From positions 62,001 to 126,000 of the forward strand of contig NZ_JAKKCM010000002.1 in the NCBI RefSeq assembly GCF_021728395.1: DNA of 64,000 nt, in the 5' to 3' direction. The position numbers were made by a program, and so were the translations under genes. Under the pieces are notes generated by a model. That model saw only the letters and a list, made by a program, of their open reading frames with translations. It was not told the DNA's origin and made no database searches. Source of the stretch: Vibrio sp. J1-1 (GTDB taxonomy: Bacteria > Pseudomonadota > Gammaproteobacteria > Enterobacterales > Vibrionaceae). Below, in pieces: positions 54,516-62,996 of this stretch. The stretch's first letter is position 1. Every line of letters begins with the position of its first letter.

Positions 54516-55919
54516 CTACCGACTCAAACCAATCGTAAAAGTGGTTATCAAGCCATGAGGTTCTTTGTTCCTCAGCCACAGTTTACCCCCATAATTCTGA
54601 GCCAGAGCTTTGGTTGTCGCTAAGCCCAAGCCTACATTAGAGCTGTCTGTATCTCGGGCTTTATCTAGTCGGCTAAATGGCTTCAAAACTTCTTCAAATT
54701 TAGATGGATCAATACCAATTCCGGTATCGGCAACCGTAAACTCAATACATTCGGGCAGTTTCGTGACACTTAATGTAATCTCACAATTTTCTCCGCCATA
54801 CTGATGGGCATTGTTAATCAAGTTTTCCACCATTCTGCGTATAGTGATCGGAGGCATCGACTCAACTAAATGGCCTGGACTTGTGTATTGAACTTTTACC
54901 GACTTCTCGTCGAACTCATCCACAATAGTTTGCAGCAGACTATCGATATTGACAGGCTGTCTTTCTTCTAAATTGCTGTCATCTTTTGCAAATCTCATGG
55001 TTGCTTTGAGCATTTGTTCCATGATCGAAATAGATTTAAGCATTTGCTGTTTGTCTTCTGTATCCTCTGCAAATTCTAATCTGAGACGAAGGCTTGTTAA
55101 CGGTGTCCTTAAATCGTGAGATATAGCAGCAAGCAAGCGCGTCCTTTCGTCGATAAATTCAGAAATATCGATTTGCATCTTGTTAAATGCTGAGATCGCG
55201 GGGAGCAAATCTTTCGGACCTTTATCACTGACAGGTGTGACTTTACGGTTCAAGGCGAACTCTGTTGCAGCTTTTCCCAGCGTTTGTACTGGTCGAAGAG
55301 CACGGTGAATAATAAAAAGAGACAGCGTCAGAGTCACAAACATGACGACGGCTAAAGCAATGATGACGTTAACAGACCAATGTGCGATATCTTCCTGAAT
55401 ACCAGACGAGAAGTTTAACCACTTACCGCTGTTCAACTGAATCGAACCGTCAATCGTGGCCAGATAACCCATATGAAGATCTCTTCGCATTTCCATGGCA
55501 CGTCCAGACATCATAGCGTTGTGCATATCGCTCATGTTCATGATTGGACGAGATCGTTTGACTAACGATAGGTTGACTTCTTCTATCCCTTTAGCCCTAA
55601 ACTTTTCTTTCAACAGCCTCGTGTCCTCAGAAATCACGTTAGTTTCTACGATCTGTGGATTTGAGGTAATTGAGAGTGACAGATCCGAGCTACTGCTAGC
55701 ATGAACGATTGATCTATCCAGAGATTCTGGCGTTTGGCCTAATATGTCAACGACGGATAGTACTCTTTGAACGGCTGCTGAAGAGGAGAGCAGGCTCAAA
55801 CTTTTAGAGCTTTCAGAGGATAACAGGTGGATCGAAAGGTATGAGCTGATACCAAAGCCGATTAACACAATGGCTCCGATTTGGTATATCAGTCCAAGAC
55901 TCCGAATCCACTTAATCAT
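54516..55919 (-). CDS. EnvZ/CpxA-type sensor histidine kinase with Met-rich periplasmic loop
   Basis: The 467-residue protein has spans at about residues 11-33 and 182-205, a periplasmic domain of about 148 residues, HAMP (206-258), HisKA with H268 (LLAAISHDLRTPLTSLRLRL) and HATPase_c (NLINNAHQYGG; DTGIGIDPSKFEEV; GLGLATTKALA). The loop at residues 127-150 contains eight Met and two His (pattern MxMxxMHxxMM, then MxMxxxLHM). Such clusters bind Cu(I) or Ag(I) in CusF-, CopA- and PcoE-like proteins. Metal sensing is therefore plausible. The gene overlaps the response regulator by eight bases. Confidence 0.9.
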   Translation of the reverse strand: MIKWIRSLGLIYQIGAIVLIGFGISSYLSIHLLSSESSKSLSLLSSSAAVQRVLSVVDILGQTPESLDRSIVHASSSSDLSLSITSNPQIVETNVISEDTRLLKEKFRAKGIEEVNLSLVKRSRPIMNMSDMHNAMMSGRAMEMRRDLHMGYLATIDGSIQLNSGKWLNFSSGIQEDIAHWSVNVIIALAVVMFVTLTLSLFIIHRALRPVQTLGKAATEFALNRKVTPVSDKGPKDLLPAISAFNKMQIDISEFIDERTRLLAAISHDLRTPLTSLRLRLEFAEDTEDKQQMLKSISIMEQMLKATMRFAKDDSNLEERQPVNIDSLLQTIVDEFDEKSVKVQYTSPGHLVESMPPITIRRMVENLINNAHQYGGENCEITLSVTKLPECIEFTVADTGIGIDPSKFEEVLKPFSRLDKARDTDSSNVGLGLATTKALAQNYGGKLWLRNKEPHGLITTFTIGLSR

Positions 55920-56637
55920 GATTGACCTCGCAACTCAGCTGATAGCCGCCACCCCAAATCGTTTTTATCAATTTTGGCTCTTTAGGGTCGGTTTCAATTT
56001 TCTTGCGCAGGCGGCTAATGAGCGTATCAATCGCCCTGTCATAAACATCAGCACCTCGCCCTTGAACTAACTTGAGTAGATTCTCTCTCTTTAGAACAAC
56101 ATTAGGATGCGTCAGAAAAGCAAGGAGCAGTTCAAATTCCGTGGACGTTAAGGAGACTAAAACGCCATTCTGATCAAATAACTCCCTCGTCGTTACGTTG
56201 AGTGACCAGCCGGAAAAATCGTAATTTGTATGGGTTGTGGATACTTGTTCATTAACATTGGGAATGGTGAAGTGGCGTCTTAACACCGACTTAATTCGAG
56301 CCAGCAACTCTCTGGGGTTAAAGGGCTTTGCGAGATAATCATCGGCTCCAACTTCCAGACCAACAATCCGATCGATTTCTTCACCCAGTGCAGTAAGCAT
56401 GATGATCGGTATATTTGATACGGCTCTGACTTCCCGGCACAAGGTTACGCCATCTTTCCCCGGTAACATCAAGTCCAGAATGATCAGGTCAAACCGCTGA
56501 TGCTGCATGGCCTTCTCCATGCTGTCGCCATCAGCAGCCGTGACAACGTTCAGACCATGCTGAGTTAAAAATCGTTTCAGTAAGTCTCTAATTTCCTGAT
56601 GATCGTCAACGACCAAAATTCGATAGGCCTGTTCCAT
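55912..56637 (-). CDS. OmpR-family response regulator
   Basis: I use the ATG with complement at 56635-56637 (241 residues) with GAGG seven bases upstream. The receiver domain has VVDDH near residue 10, phospho-acceptor D55 (DLIILDLMLPGKDGVTL) and Lys in DDYLAKPFNPRELLARIKSV. The C-terminal winged helix includes LTSTEFELLLAFL and DVYDRAIDTLISRLRKKIE. It is encoded with the Met-rich kinase and is divergent from the two small exported proteins, which are its most likely targets. Confidence 0.93.
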   Translation of the reverse strand: MEQAYRILVVDDHQEIRDLLKRFLTQHGLNVVTAADGDSMEKAMQHQRFDLIILDLMLPGKDGVTLCREVRAVSNIPIIMLTALGEEIDRIVGLEVGADDYLAKPFNPRELLARIKSVLRRHFTIPNVNEQVSTTHTNYDFSGWSLNVTTRELFDQNGVLVSLTSTEFELLLAFLTHPNVVLKRENLLKLVQGRGADVYDRAIDTLISRLRKKIETDPKEPKLIKTIWGGGYQLSCEVNHD

Positions 56638-56717
56638 CAAACAACCTCAATGGCTTATACATATTATTCAATATAAACATTTCGAAAACGGATGTGTGAC
56701 AAAGTGTGTCAATCTGA

Positions 56718-56758
56718 GGGATTGCCAACATTTGTCAGAAATAAAAGGGATTGCGACA
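56718..56758. promoter_or_regulatory. Direct repeats, candidate response-regulator box
   Basis: GGGATTGCCAACA (56718-56730) and GGGATTGCGACA (56747-56758) repeat 29 bases apart, about 60-100 bases upstream of the Met/His-repeat gene. A TGACA/TGTCA dyad lies just before them at 56696-56710. Confidence 0.4.
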
Positions 56759-56817
56759 CACCTACATTCTCAAAAATTGCTGTAATGACAATGAATAGAA
56801 CAGGTGGAGGATGAATG

Positions 56818-57153
56818 ATGAAAACGTTCACTAAATTATTGGCCGTTGCGAGTGTACTCGCTATTTCAGCAAGTGTGTTTGCACATATGAATAACGGCGA
56901 CAACAACTTTGGTTTTATGCACTCCATGATGAATCCGGAGAGTCCTCAGTACCAAGCTATGCTCAAACTTCATGGTAACCCTGAAGCCATGCAAGCATGG
57001 ATGGAAGAAATGCACGATAACCCTGAGGCAATGCAGGAGTGGATGAACCAAGTCCATGGTGGAAACTTTGCTAACAAACAAGGTAGAGGAAACTGCTTTG
57101 GGTACCGATTTAACGATCAAGAAAGTACTCAAGAACCCGCAGCCGATGAGTAA
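56818..57153 (+). CDS. Small exported Met/His-rich protein with a 15-residue tandem repeat
   Basis: I use the ATG at 56818 (111 residues), seven bases after GGTGGAGG; two nearby ATGs are closer to the site. The signal peptide is MKTFTKLLAVASVLAISASV then FA, leaving an N-terminal His-Met (HMNNGDNN), a feature of some copper-binding proteins. The mature part has FMHSMMNPES and the tandem HGNPEAMQAWMEEM / HDNPEAMQEWMNQV, ending near VHGG. A lone Cys is at GNCFGY. It is the gene nearest the Met-rich sensor and divergent from it. I propose a periplasmic Cu/Ag-binding protein; no family is recognised. Confidence 0.8.
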   Translation: MKTFTKLLAVASVLAISASVFAHMNNGDNNFGFMHSMMNPESPQYQAMLKLHGNPEAMQAWMEEMHDNPEAMQEWMNQVHGGNFANKQGRGNCFGYRFNDQESTQEPAADE

Positions 57154-57248
57154 ATGAGAGCTGTCTCTGTAATGTGGGCTACAGTATAAAGCGATGGTGG
57201 AAGTTGCAACACATGCCATCTAGACAGGTAAAAATAACGGAGGAGATT

Positions 57249-57548
57249 ATGAACATATCTAAAGTATGTATACCTGTGCTTTTTGCAGGACTCGCAACAG
57301 TATTTGCATCGTTTGCTTATGCGGGCCCACCCATCAAAGCTATGACGATAGAGTGCAACTGGGGAACCTTGACCATGGAAGCGATCAAAGAGCAAGGTTT
57401 TGAGCAGGGGAAGCATTCAGCGGATCCTTCGGGTGATGGTCATGGCCCGGGCACTGTCGATGAGCCTAGAAAAGGACTCGCTAATGTCGTTGAGCAAGGA
57501 AACTTGGAATATACATGTCAGCTGATTGAAGATCTTTTATCTCAGTAG
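57249..57548 (+). CDS. Small exported protein of unknown function
   Basis: I use the ATG at 57249 (99 residues) with GGAGGAGA six bases upstream; an earlier in-frame start at 57174 lacks a site. The signal peptide is MNISKVCIPVLFAGLATVFA with cleavage near SFAYA|GPP. The mature protein has two Cys (IECNWG, EYTCQL) likely to form a disulphide, and a Gly/His/Asp loop SADPSGDGHGPGTVDEPRKG. It is 95 bases behind the Met/His-repeat gene and ends in a terminator, so the two are probably one transcript. Function unknown. Confidence 0.75.
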   Translation: MNISKVCIPVLFAGLATVFASFAYAGPPIKAMTIECNWGTLTMEAIKEQGFEQGKHSADPSGDGHGPGTVDEPRKGLANVVEQGNLEYTCQLIEDLLSQ

Positions 57549-57569
57549 ATGGTTTGACAGATACGGATT

Positions 57570-57591
57570 AAGCCCACTTCGGTGGGCTTTT
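57570..57591 (+). terminator. Rho-independent terminator of the small exported-protein operon
   Basis: AAGCCCAC, TTCG loop, GTGGGCTTTT: a classical hairpin with U-tail 22 bases after the stop. Confidence 0.88.
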
Positions 57592-57640
57592 GATTAACCA
57601 GCGCCGTGGATTGTATTAGCAACCGTGTTCTGTTCAAACT

Positions 57641-57991
57641 TCACAACAAGTTGATCCCGAACTGCTTTACCAACATATGAGTAAGACCAAAGCAAACAAT
57701 TGATACTAAGCCGCTTATTAGTAATGTGACCCAAAAAGAGTATTTAGTCAGCAAGTAAGGAAAGAGCAAAAACATGGGTAGCGTTGGCAGCACGTACCAG
57801 AAAGTATAAAACGCATGATTAGAGAGTTTATTGCTTCCCTGGCCCTCAATGTACATCCAGATCAATGCTAATATTGTGACAGTCGGTAAAGCAGCAACTA
57901 AAGCACCTAATTTATCACTTCGTTTTGCTACTTCAGAAATCAAAACAACGACAGCCGCAGTTGTAAGGTACTTTATGGCAATCCATAGCAT
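57641..57991 (-). CDS. DUF3147 inner-membrane protein
   Basis: I use the ATG with complement at 57989-57991 (116 residues), preceded by AAGGAGA; the frame stays open upstream but with basic, non-hydrophobic sequence. Four spans are visible (about 3-21, 27-47, 63-83, 88-108). The pattern ALPTVTILALIWMYIEGQG and FYTFWYVLPTLPMFLLFPYL fits the DUF3147 family of small bacterial membrane proteins. Function unknown. Confidence 0.82.
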   Translation of the reverse strand: MLWIAIKYLTTAAVVVLISEVAKRSDKLGALVAALPTVTILALIWMYIEGQGSNKLSNHAFYTFWYVLPTLPMFLLFPYLLTKYSFWVTLLISGLVSIVCFGLTHMLVKQFGINLL

Positions 57992-58110
57992 GATTGGTCT
58001 CCTTGCCCAAAATGAATGAATTTTCTGTCCTCTACGTCGTTCCTTATCTGAGGATACAGATTTTACGCCACTACTCACTCTACCATTTCTCTTAGTTAGC
58101 TGAGTTGTGG

Positions 58111-58311
58111 CTATGGTGCTTTCCAATTGAGTTCGAACGCGATTTCTCTAAGAACTGTAGCTTTTGTATTTTCGTCTTGCATATTGTCTATGTGTTTCTT
58201 GAGGAGATTTTTAATTTCATAGACTTGATGAAAAGTGGGATACACATCCTCTTCTCTCGAATTGGAGAGGCCTTTAAACAACTGCTCAGTCTCTGATTCA
58301 TCAAGCGACAA
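58111..58311 (-). CDS. Possible 66-residue acidic protein or gene fragment
   Basis: The frame uses a TTG start with no clear ribosome site. It encodes a hydrophilic helical peptide (ESETEQLFKGLSNSREEDVY; KNLLKKHIDNMQDENTKATV; LREIAFELNWKAP). The composition looks protein-like. A stop lies only five codons upstream, so it is either a small gene or the tail of a decayed one. I recognise no family. Confidence 0.35.
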   Translation of the reverse strand: MSLDESETEQLFKGLSNSREEDVYPTFHQVYEIKNLLKKHIDNMQDENTKATVLREIAFELNWKAP

Positions 58312-58391
58312 TACAATTGGGGGTATTTAGTCCAGGGGGGAATGAGTATATTCATAGCTCCCTCAATAACGCTACAGGTTGTGCTACCCGA

Positions 58392-59294
58392 TTATGAGTT
58401 AGCACCGTGGCAGCGTTTTATTTCTGAAATCAGTGCTTTAGCTAATGGTGAAGCCGAGTTATTTTTTAATGTGATCAGCATGACCGGAATTTGGTAGGTG
58501 TACTTGTCTGGCAGGATAGCTTTTAACAGTCCCTTGTCGACCCAACTGCTGGCGTAGTGCTCGGGCAAGTAGCCGATAAACGCGCCCGATAAAATGAGAT
58601 GGGCAATCCCCTCATCGTGATAGGCAATAGCGCTGTTTTGGTAATTCAGCGCATCGTTTCGGGTTTCCTTGTCTCGCATATAGTTACTGGTGATCACTTC
58701 CGCTTGTTGCAAAAGTGTCTTGATTTCAGAGGGCTTGCAGTCGAACAGTGGGTGGCCTTTGCCACAATACAAATAGTTAGTTTCATTATGCAGTGGATAA
58801 TAGTCGAGCCCCCTTAGTTGGTGGCGACTGACGCCGATGCCGGCCAATGAACGACCATTGACGACGGACGTTTCGACTTCGCGTGCCTCACAGACGTTAA
58901 TGTCGAACTGTAAGTTATTGCTTCTGTTTTTTAATGAAGAAATGACATCTGCTACGCGGCAGCGCGGATCGTTGACTAAGGTGTCAATCATGGCAATCGT
59001 CACTCGGCCCGAGAGTTCATTTTTTGAACTCGCGACTGTTGCTGCAAAGGCTTCACACTGTTGCAGTAATTCTAGTGAGGCTTGATAAGTCACGCGTCCT
59101 GCTTCTGTTACTTCAAAGCCACTTCGGCCGCGTTTACACAGCTTAAGCCCAAGCCGTAATTCCAAATCAGATAAATGAGAGCTAATGGTTGAGCGACCGA
59201 TGTTTAAACGGGTTTCCGCCGCTGACAAACCACCACACTCAACAATAGCAACGAATATTCTTAGCATACGTAAATCAACATCTTGCACCTGCAT
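58392..59294 (-). CDS. LysR-family regulator of the hutHU pair
   Basis: The 300-residue protein starts with a LysR winged helix (LRMLRIFVAIVECGGLSAAE then TRLNIGRSTISSHLSDLELR). The effector domain follows (about 90-295). It is divergent from hutH with 144 bases between. Classical hut operons are controlled by HutC (GntR), so a LysR neighbour is unusual and suggests separate control. It probably senses histidine, urocanate or a related compound. Confidence 0.87.
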   Translation of the reverse strand: MQVQDVDLRMLRIFVAIVECGGLSAAETRLNIGRSTISSHLSDLELRLGLKLCKRGRSGFEVTEAGRVTYQASLELLQQCEAFAATVASSKNELSGRVTIAMIDTLVNDPRCRVADVISSLKNRSNNLQFDINVCEAREVETSVVNGRSLAGIGVSRHQLRGLDYYPLHNETNYLYCGKGHPLFDCKPSEIKTLLQQAEVITSNYMRDKETRNDALNYQNSAIAYHDEGIAHLILSGAFIGYLPEHYASSWVDKGLLKAILPDKYTYQIPVMLITLKNNSASPLAKALISEIKRCHGANS

Positions 59295-59321
59295 AGGTAG
59301 CCCTCTTTATCGTTTGGATTT

Positions 59322-59347
59322 TAGTTCGATAAAACCGGAATGAACTA
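59322..59347. promoter_or_regulatory. Inverted repeat in the LysR-hutH promoter region
   Basis: TAGTTC (59322-59327) and GAACTA (59342-59347) form perfect arms with a 14-base spacer. Such dyads are typical of LysR activation sites. It lies about 90 bases upstream of hutH. Confidence 0.38.
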
Positions 59348-59438
59348 CGAACATTATGCTTTTATAAAACATCCAGAGCAAGTTAGCATGAGCCCATAAG
59401 TAACGTGATAGCAAAATATCGTATGTTAGGAGAACAAA

Positions 59439-60932
59439 ATGACGTTTAGATATGGTGTAGACCGACTAAACCTAGATATCGTAAATGGAATTGCTGATGG
59501 CAGTATCAAAGCGGAACTGTGTGAAGAAGCGCTAGATAAGATCAATGCAAGTCGTCGTAATGTAGACATCATCGCAGCATCAGATAAGGCAGTGTACGGC
59601 ATCAATACGGGTTTCGGTCCTCTATGTGATACGCAAATCTCACCTGAAGAAACGCATCTGCTACAAAAAAACCTCCTGATTACTCATGCGGTTGGTGTGG
59701 GTGAGCCAATTGCTAAACCAATCTCAAAACTGATGCTGATTACTAAGGTACATGCGTTAAGCCAGGGCTACTCAGGTATTCGCCTAGAAGTGGTTCAGCG
59801 CATGCTAGCGTTCATCGAACTGGATCTTATCCCTGTTGTACCAGAGCAAGGCTCAGTGGGTGCATCGGGTGACTTAGCACCACTTTCTCACCTGTTTTTA
59901 CCACTGATTGGTGAAGGTGAATTCTGGAACGGTGACAGCATCATTCCTGCCGCGCAAGCGCTTCGTGAAAACGGTTTAGAGCCACTTGAGCTGCATGCTA
60001 AAGAAGGCTTGGCACTGATTAACGGCACGCAGTTTATTTTGTCGCATGCGATTACCGCACTAACAAAAATGCGCTACCTGCTTGATTTAGCTGACCTATC
60101 TGGCGCGATGAGTATCGAGGGCATGCAAGGCAGTGGTTCTCCATTCAGAGAAGAGCTTCACCTGACTCGTGCGTTCGCAGGTAACCTTGAAGTGGCGGCT
60201 CGAATGAGACGTTTCTTCCAAGGCTCAGAAAACATGGCTTCTCATGCGCATTGTGTTCGCGTGCAAGACCCGTACTCACTACGTTGTATTCCTCAGGTAC
60301 ACGGTGCTTCTCGCAATGCCTATAACCACTTAAAAGAACTTGCTGAAATCGAAATGAACTCGGTAACGGATAACCCGATTGTTATCAGCTCCGAAGAAGC
60401 GATTTCCGGTGGTAGTTTCCATGGTCAACCTCTTGCGATGGTGTTGGATTACGCTTCAATCGCAGCAGCGGAACTGGGCAACATTGCCGACCGTCGTTGT
60501 TACCTACTCCTTGAAGGCTTGCACGGTCTACCGCGTCTATTGACTTCATCCGGTGGCCTTAACTCAGGCATGATGATTCCGCAATATGCGACAGCGGCGC
60601 TGGTTACTGAAAACAAATCACTGTGTTTCCCACCGTCTGCTGACAGCGTACCAACCTCAATGGGTCAGGAAGATCACGTTTCGATGGGCAGCATCTCAGG
60701 TCGAAAACTGAACCAGATCTTAGGTAACTTAGAAAAGATCTTAGCTATCGAACTTATGTATGCTGCACAGGCGATAGAGTTTAGACGTCCGAACAAATGT
60801 TCAGATTTGATCGAAGAAAATTTCCATATTATTCGTGAGAAAGTTGCCAAGCTAGAAGAAGACCGTCTGCTTAAACCAGATATTGATGCGATGATCACAC
60901 TTGTTAAGACACAAGCGTTTAACGTTAACTAA
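59439..60932 (+). CDS. hutH: Histidine ammonia-lyase family enzyme (divergent HutH)
   Basis: The 497-residue MIO-enzyme deaminates histidine to urocanate if canonical. The MIO triad A142-S143-G144 is in VGASGDLAPLSHL; Y53 (VYGINTGFG), H83, N195 (INGTQ), Y279 and R282 (VQDPYSLRC) match the P. putida active site. The position of Glu414 is Gly429 here (QILGNLEKILAIELM), and the residue before H83 is Thr where many HutH have Ser or similar. TAGGAGA precedes the ATG. HutU follows 15 bases later. Another aromatic amino-acid ammonia-lyase activity cannot be excluded, but the urocanase neighbour favours histidine. Confidence 0.88.
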   Translation: MTFRYGVDRLNLDIVNGIADGSIKAELCEEALDKINASRRNVDIIAASDKAVYGINTGFGPLCDTQISPEETHLLQKNLLITHAVGVGEPIAKPISKLMLITKVHALSQGYSGIRLEVVQRMLAFIELDLIPVVPEQGSVGASGDLAPLSHLFLPLIGEGEFWNGDSIIPAAQALRENGLEPLELHAKEGLALINGTQFILSHAITALTKMRYLLDLADLSGAMSIEGMQGSGSPFREELHLTRAFAGNLEVAARMRRFFQGSENMASHAHCVRVQDPYSLRCIPQVHGASRNAYNHLKELAEIEMNSVTDNPIVISSEEAISGGSFHGQPLAMVLDYASIAAAELGNIADRRCYLLLEGLHGLPRLLTSSGGLNSGMMIPQYATAALVTENKSLCFPPSADSVPTSMGQEDHVSMGSISGRKLNQILGNLEKILAIELMYAAQAIEFRRPNKCSDLIEENFHIIREKVAKLEEDRLLKPDIDAMITLVKTQAFNVN

Positions 60933-60947
60933 GGGGAGCCGCTAAGG

Positions 60948-62960
60948 ATGGAAACTGTATTGAATTTTCAACAACAAATTAAACAAGGGATCCCTAGCAC
61001 TTTGCCGGAAGCAAAACCGTATCCAGCAGGTGTAAACCGTGCGCCAAAACGCAAAGACATTCTGACTCCTGAAGAAAAGCAATTGGCGATTCGTAATGCA
61101 TTGCGTTACTTCCCGAAAGAGTGGCATCAGGAACTGGCTACAGAGTTTGCTCAGGAACTGAAAGATTTTGGCCGTATCTACATGTATCGCTTCAAACCGA
61201 GCTATGAGATGAAAGCTCGCTCTATTGCTGACTATCCGGCCAAGTGTGAGCAGGCAGCCGCGATCATGCTGATGATCGACAACAACTTAGATCCTGCAGT
61301 GGCGCAGCATCCAGAAGAACTCATCACTTACGGTGGTAACGGCGCGGTATTCCAGAACTGGGCGCAATACCTGCTGACCATGAAGTACTTAAGTGAGATG
61401 GAAAGCGACCAGACTCTGCACTTGTACTCTGGCCACCCTATGGGTCTGTTCCCGTCGTCTAAAGATGCGCCGCGCGTCGTCGTTACCAACGGTATGATGA
61501 TCCCTAACTACTCGAAGCCAGATGATTGGGAAAAATTCAACGCATTAGGCGTGACTCAATATGGTCAAATGACGGCTGGCTCGTTCATGTACATTGGTCC
61601 TCAGGGCATCGTACACGGCACCACAATTACGGTGATGAATGCATTCCGTAAGGTGCTGGAAAAAGGTCAAAGCCCGCAAGGTAAGATCTTCCTGACTGCA
61701 GGTCTTGGCGGTATGAGTGGGGCACAGCCTAAAGCCGGTAACATCGCGAACTGTATTACTGTGTGCGCAGAAGTGAACCCGAAAGCGGCGATTAAGCGTC
61801 ACGAACAAGGCTGGGTTGATGAGTTGGTCGACAACATGGACGCACTGGTTGAGCGTGTTCGTAAAGCTCAGGCTAACGAAGAAGTGGTATCGATTGCCTT
61901 TATCGGTAACGTGGTTGATGTATGGGAAGCCTTCTACGAGAAGGAGATCTTCGTACACCTAGGTTCTGACCAGACGTCGCTACACAACCCTTGGTCAGGC
62001 GGTTACTACCCGGTGGACATCAGCTATGAAGAGTCGAACCGTCTTATCCGTGAAGAGCCAGAATTGTTCAAGGTAAAAGTACAAGAGACTCTGAAGCGCC
62101 ATGCTGATGCGGTAAACAAGCACACGGCTCGTGGTACTTACTTCTTTGATTACGGTAATGCGTTCTTGCTGGAAGCCTCTCGCGCTGGTGGCGATGTGAT
62201 GGCGGAAAACGGCATTGACTTCAAATACCCGTCATACGTGCAGGACATTCTTGGTCCTATGTGTTTTGACTACGGTTTTGGTCCGTTCCGTTGGGTTTGT
62301 ACTTCAGGTAAGCCAGAAGAGCTGGACAGAACCGATGAGATTGCTGCGGAAGTACTAAGCAAGATCATGCAAGAGTCGCCAGAAGAAATTCAGCAGCAGA
62401 TGCAAGACAACATCACTTGGATCAAAGATGCGAAACAGAACAAACTGGTTGTAGGTTCACAAGCTCGTATTCTTTACGCGGATGCGCAAGGTCGTATGGA
62501 AATAGCGAAAGCATTTAACGATGCGATTAATCGCGGAGAAATCGGTCCTGTGGTACTTGGTCGTGACCACCACGATGTAAGTGGTACTGATTCACCGTTC
62601 CGTGAAACGTCAAACATCTACGATGGTAGCCGCTTTACTGCTGATATGGCGATTCACAATGTAATCGGTGATGGTTTCCGTGGCGCGACTTGGGTTTCTA
62701 TCCACAACGGCGGCGGTGTAGGCTGGGGTGAAGTGATCAACGGTGGCTTTGGTATGTTGCTTGACGGCAGTGACAGCGCAGAGCGCCGATTGAAGTCAAT
62801 GCTATTGTTCGATGTGAACAACGGTATCGCACGTCGTAGCTGGGCACGTAACAAAGAAGCTAATTTTGCGATTCAACGTGAAATGGAAAGAACACCGAAG
62901 TTAAAAGTGACACTAGCTAACCAGGTTGACGATAACATTATCGATAACTTGTCTTTCTAA
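60948..62960 (+). CDS. hutU: Urocanate hydratase, long (eukaryote-type) form
   Basis: The 670-residue urocanase is far longer than the usual bacterial HutU (about 555) and close to animal UROC1 (about 676). Shared blocks include HLYSGHPMGLFPSS, PQGIVHGTTITVMNA, GLGGMSGAQPKAG (NAD+ site), LGSDQTSLHNPWSGGYYPV, QDILGPMCFDYGFGPFRWVC (Cys), VVGSQARILYAD, LGRDHHDVSGTDSPFRETSN and HNGGGVGWGEVINGGFG. It adds water to urocanate to give imidazolonepropionate. GGGGAG lies nine bases before the ATG. No hutI or hutG is in view; downstream steps must come from other loci. Confidence 0.95.
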   Translation: METVLNFQQQIKQGIPSTLPEAKPYPAGVNRAPKRKDILTPEEKQLAIRNALRYFPKEWHQELATEFAQELKDFGRIYMYRFKPSYEMKARSIADYPAKCEQAAAIMLMIDNNLDPAVAQHPEELITYGGNGAVFQNWAQYLLTMKYLSEMESDQTLHLYSGHPMGLFPSSKDAPRVVVTNGMMIPNYSKPDDWEKFNALGVTQYGQMTAGSFMYIGPQGIVHGTTITVMNAFRKVLEKGQSPQGKIFLTAGLGGMSGAQPKAGNIANCITVCAEVNPKAAIKRHEQGWVDELVDNMDALVERVRKAQANEEVVSIAFIGNVVDVWEAFYEKEIFVHLGSDQTSLHNPWSGGYYPVDISYEESNRLIREEPELFKVKVQETLKRHADAVNKHTARGTYFFDYGNAFLLEASRAGGDVMAENGIDFKYPSYVQDILGPMCFDYGFGPFRWVCTSGKPEELDRTDEIAAEVLSKIMQESPEEIQQQMQDNITWIKDAKQNKLVVGSQARILYADAQGRMEIAKAFNDAINRGEIGPVVLGRDHHDVSGTDSPFRETSNIYDGSRFTADMAIHNVIGDGFRGATWVSIHNGGGVGWGEVINGGFGMLLDGSDSAERRLKSMLLFDVNNGIARRSWARNKEANFAIQREMERTPKLKVTLANQVDDNIIDNLSF

Positions 62961-62996
62961 GTAACTTGAAAGCAAGATAACAGTAGAAAGAAACAA

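Noticed and set aside
58342-58497. 51-codon + strand ORF after a run of G
   Set aside because: The G-run lies only one base from the ATG, and most of the frame is antisense to the 3' end of the LysR gene; no family resemblance.
61545-61958. Long antisense open frame across hutU
   Set aside because: It is a by-product of codon use in hutU; no ribosome site and no recognisable protein.
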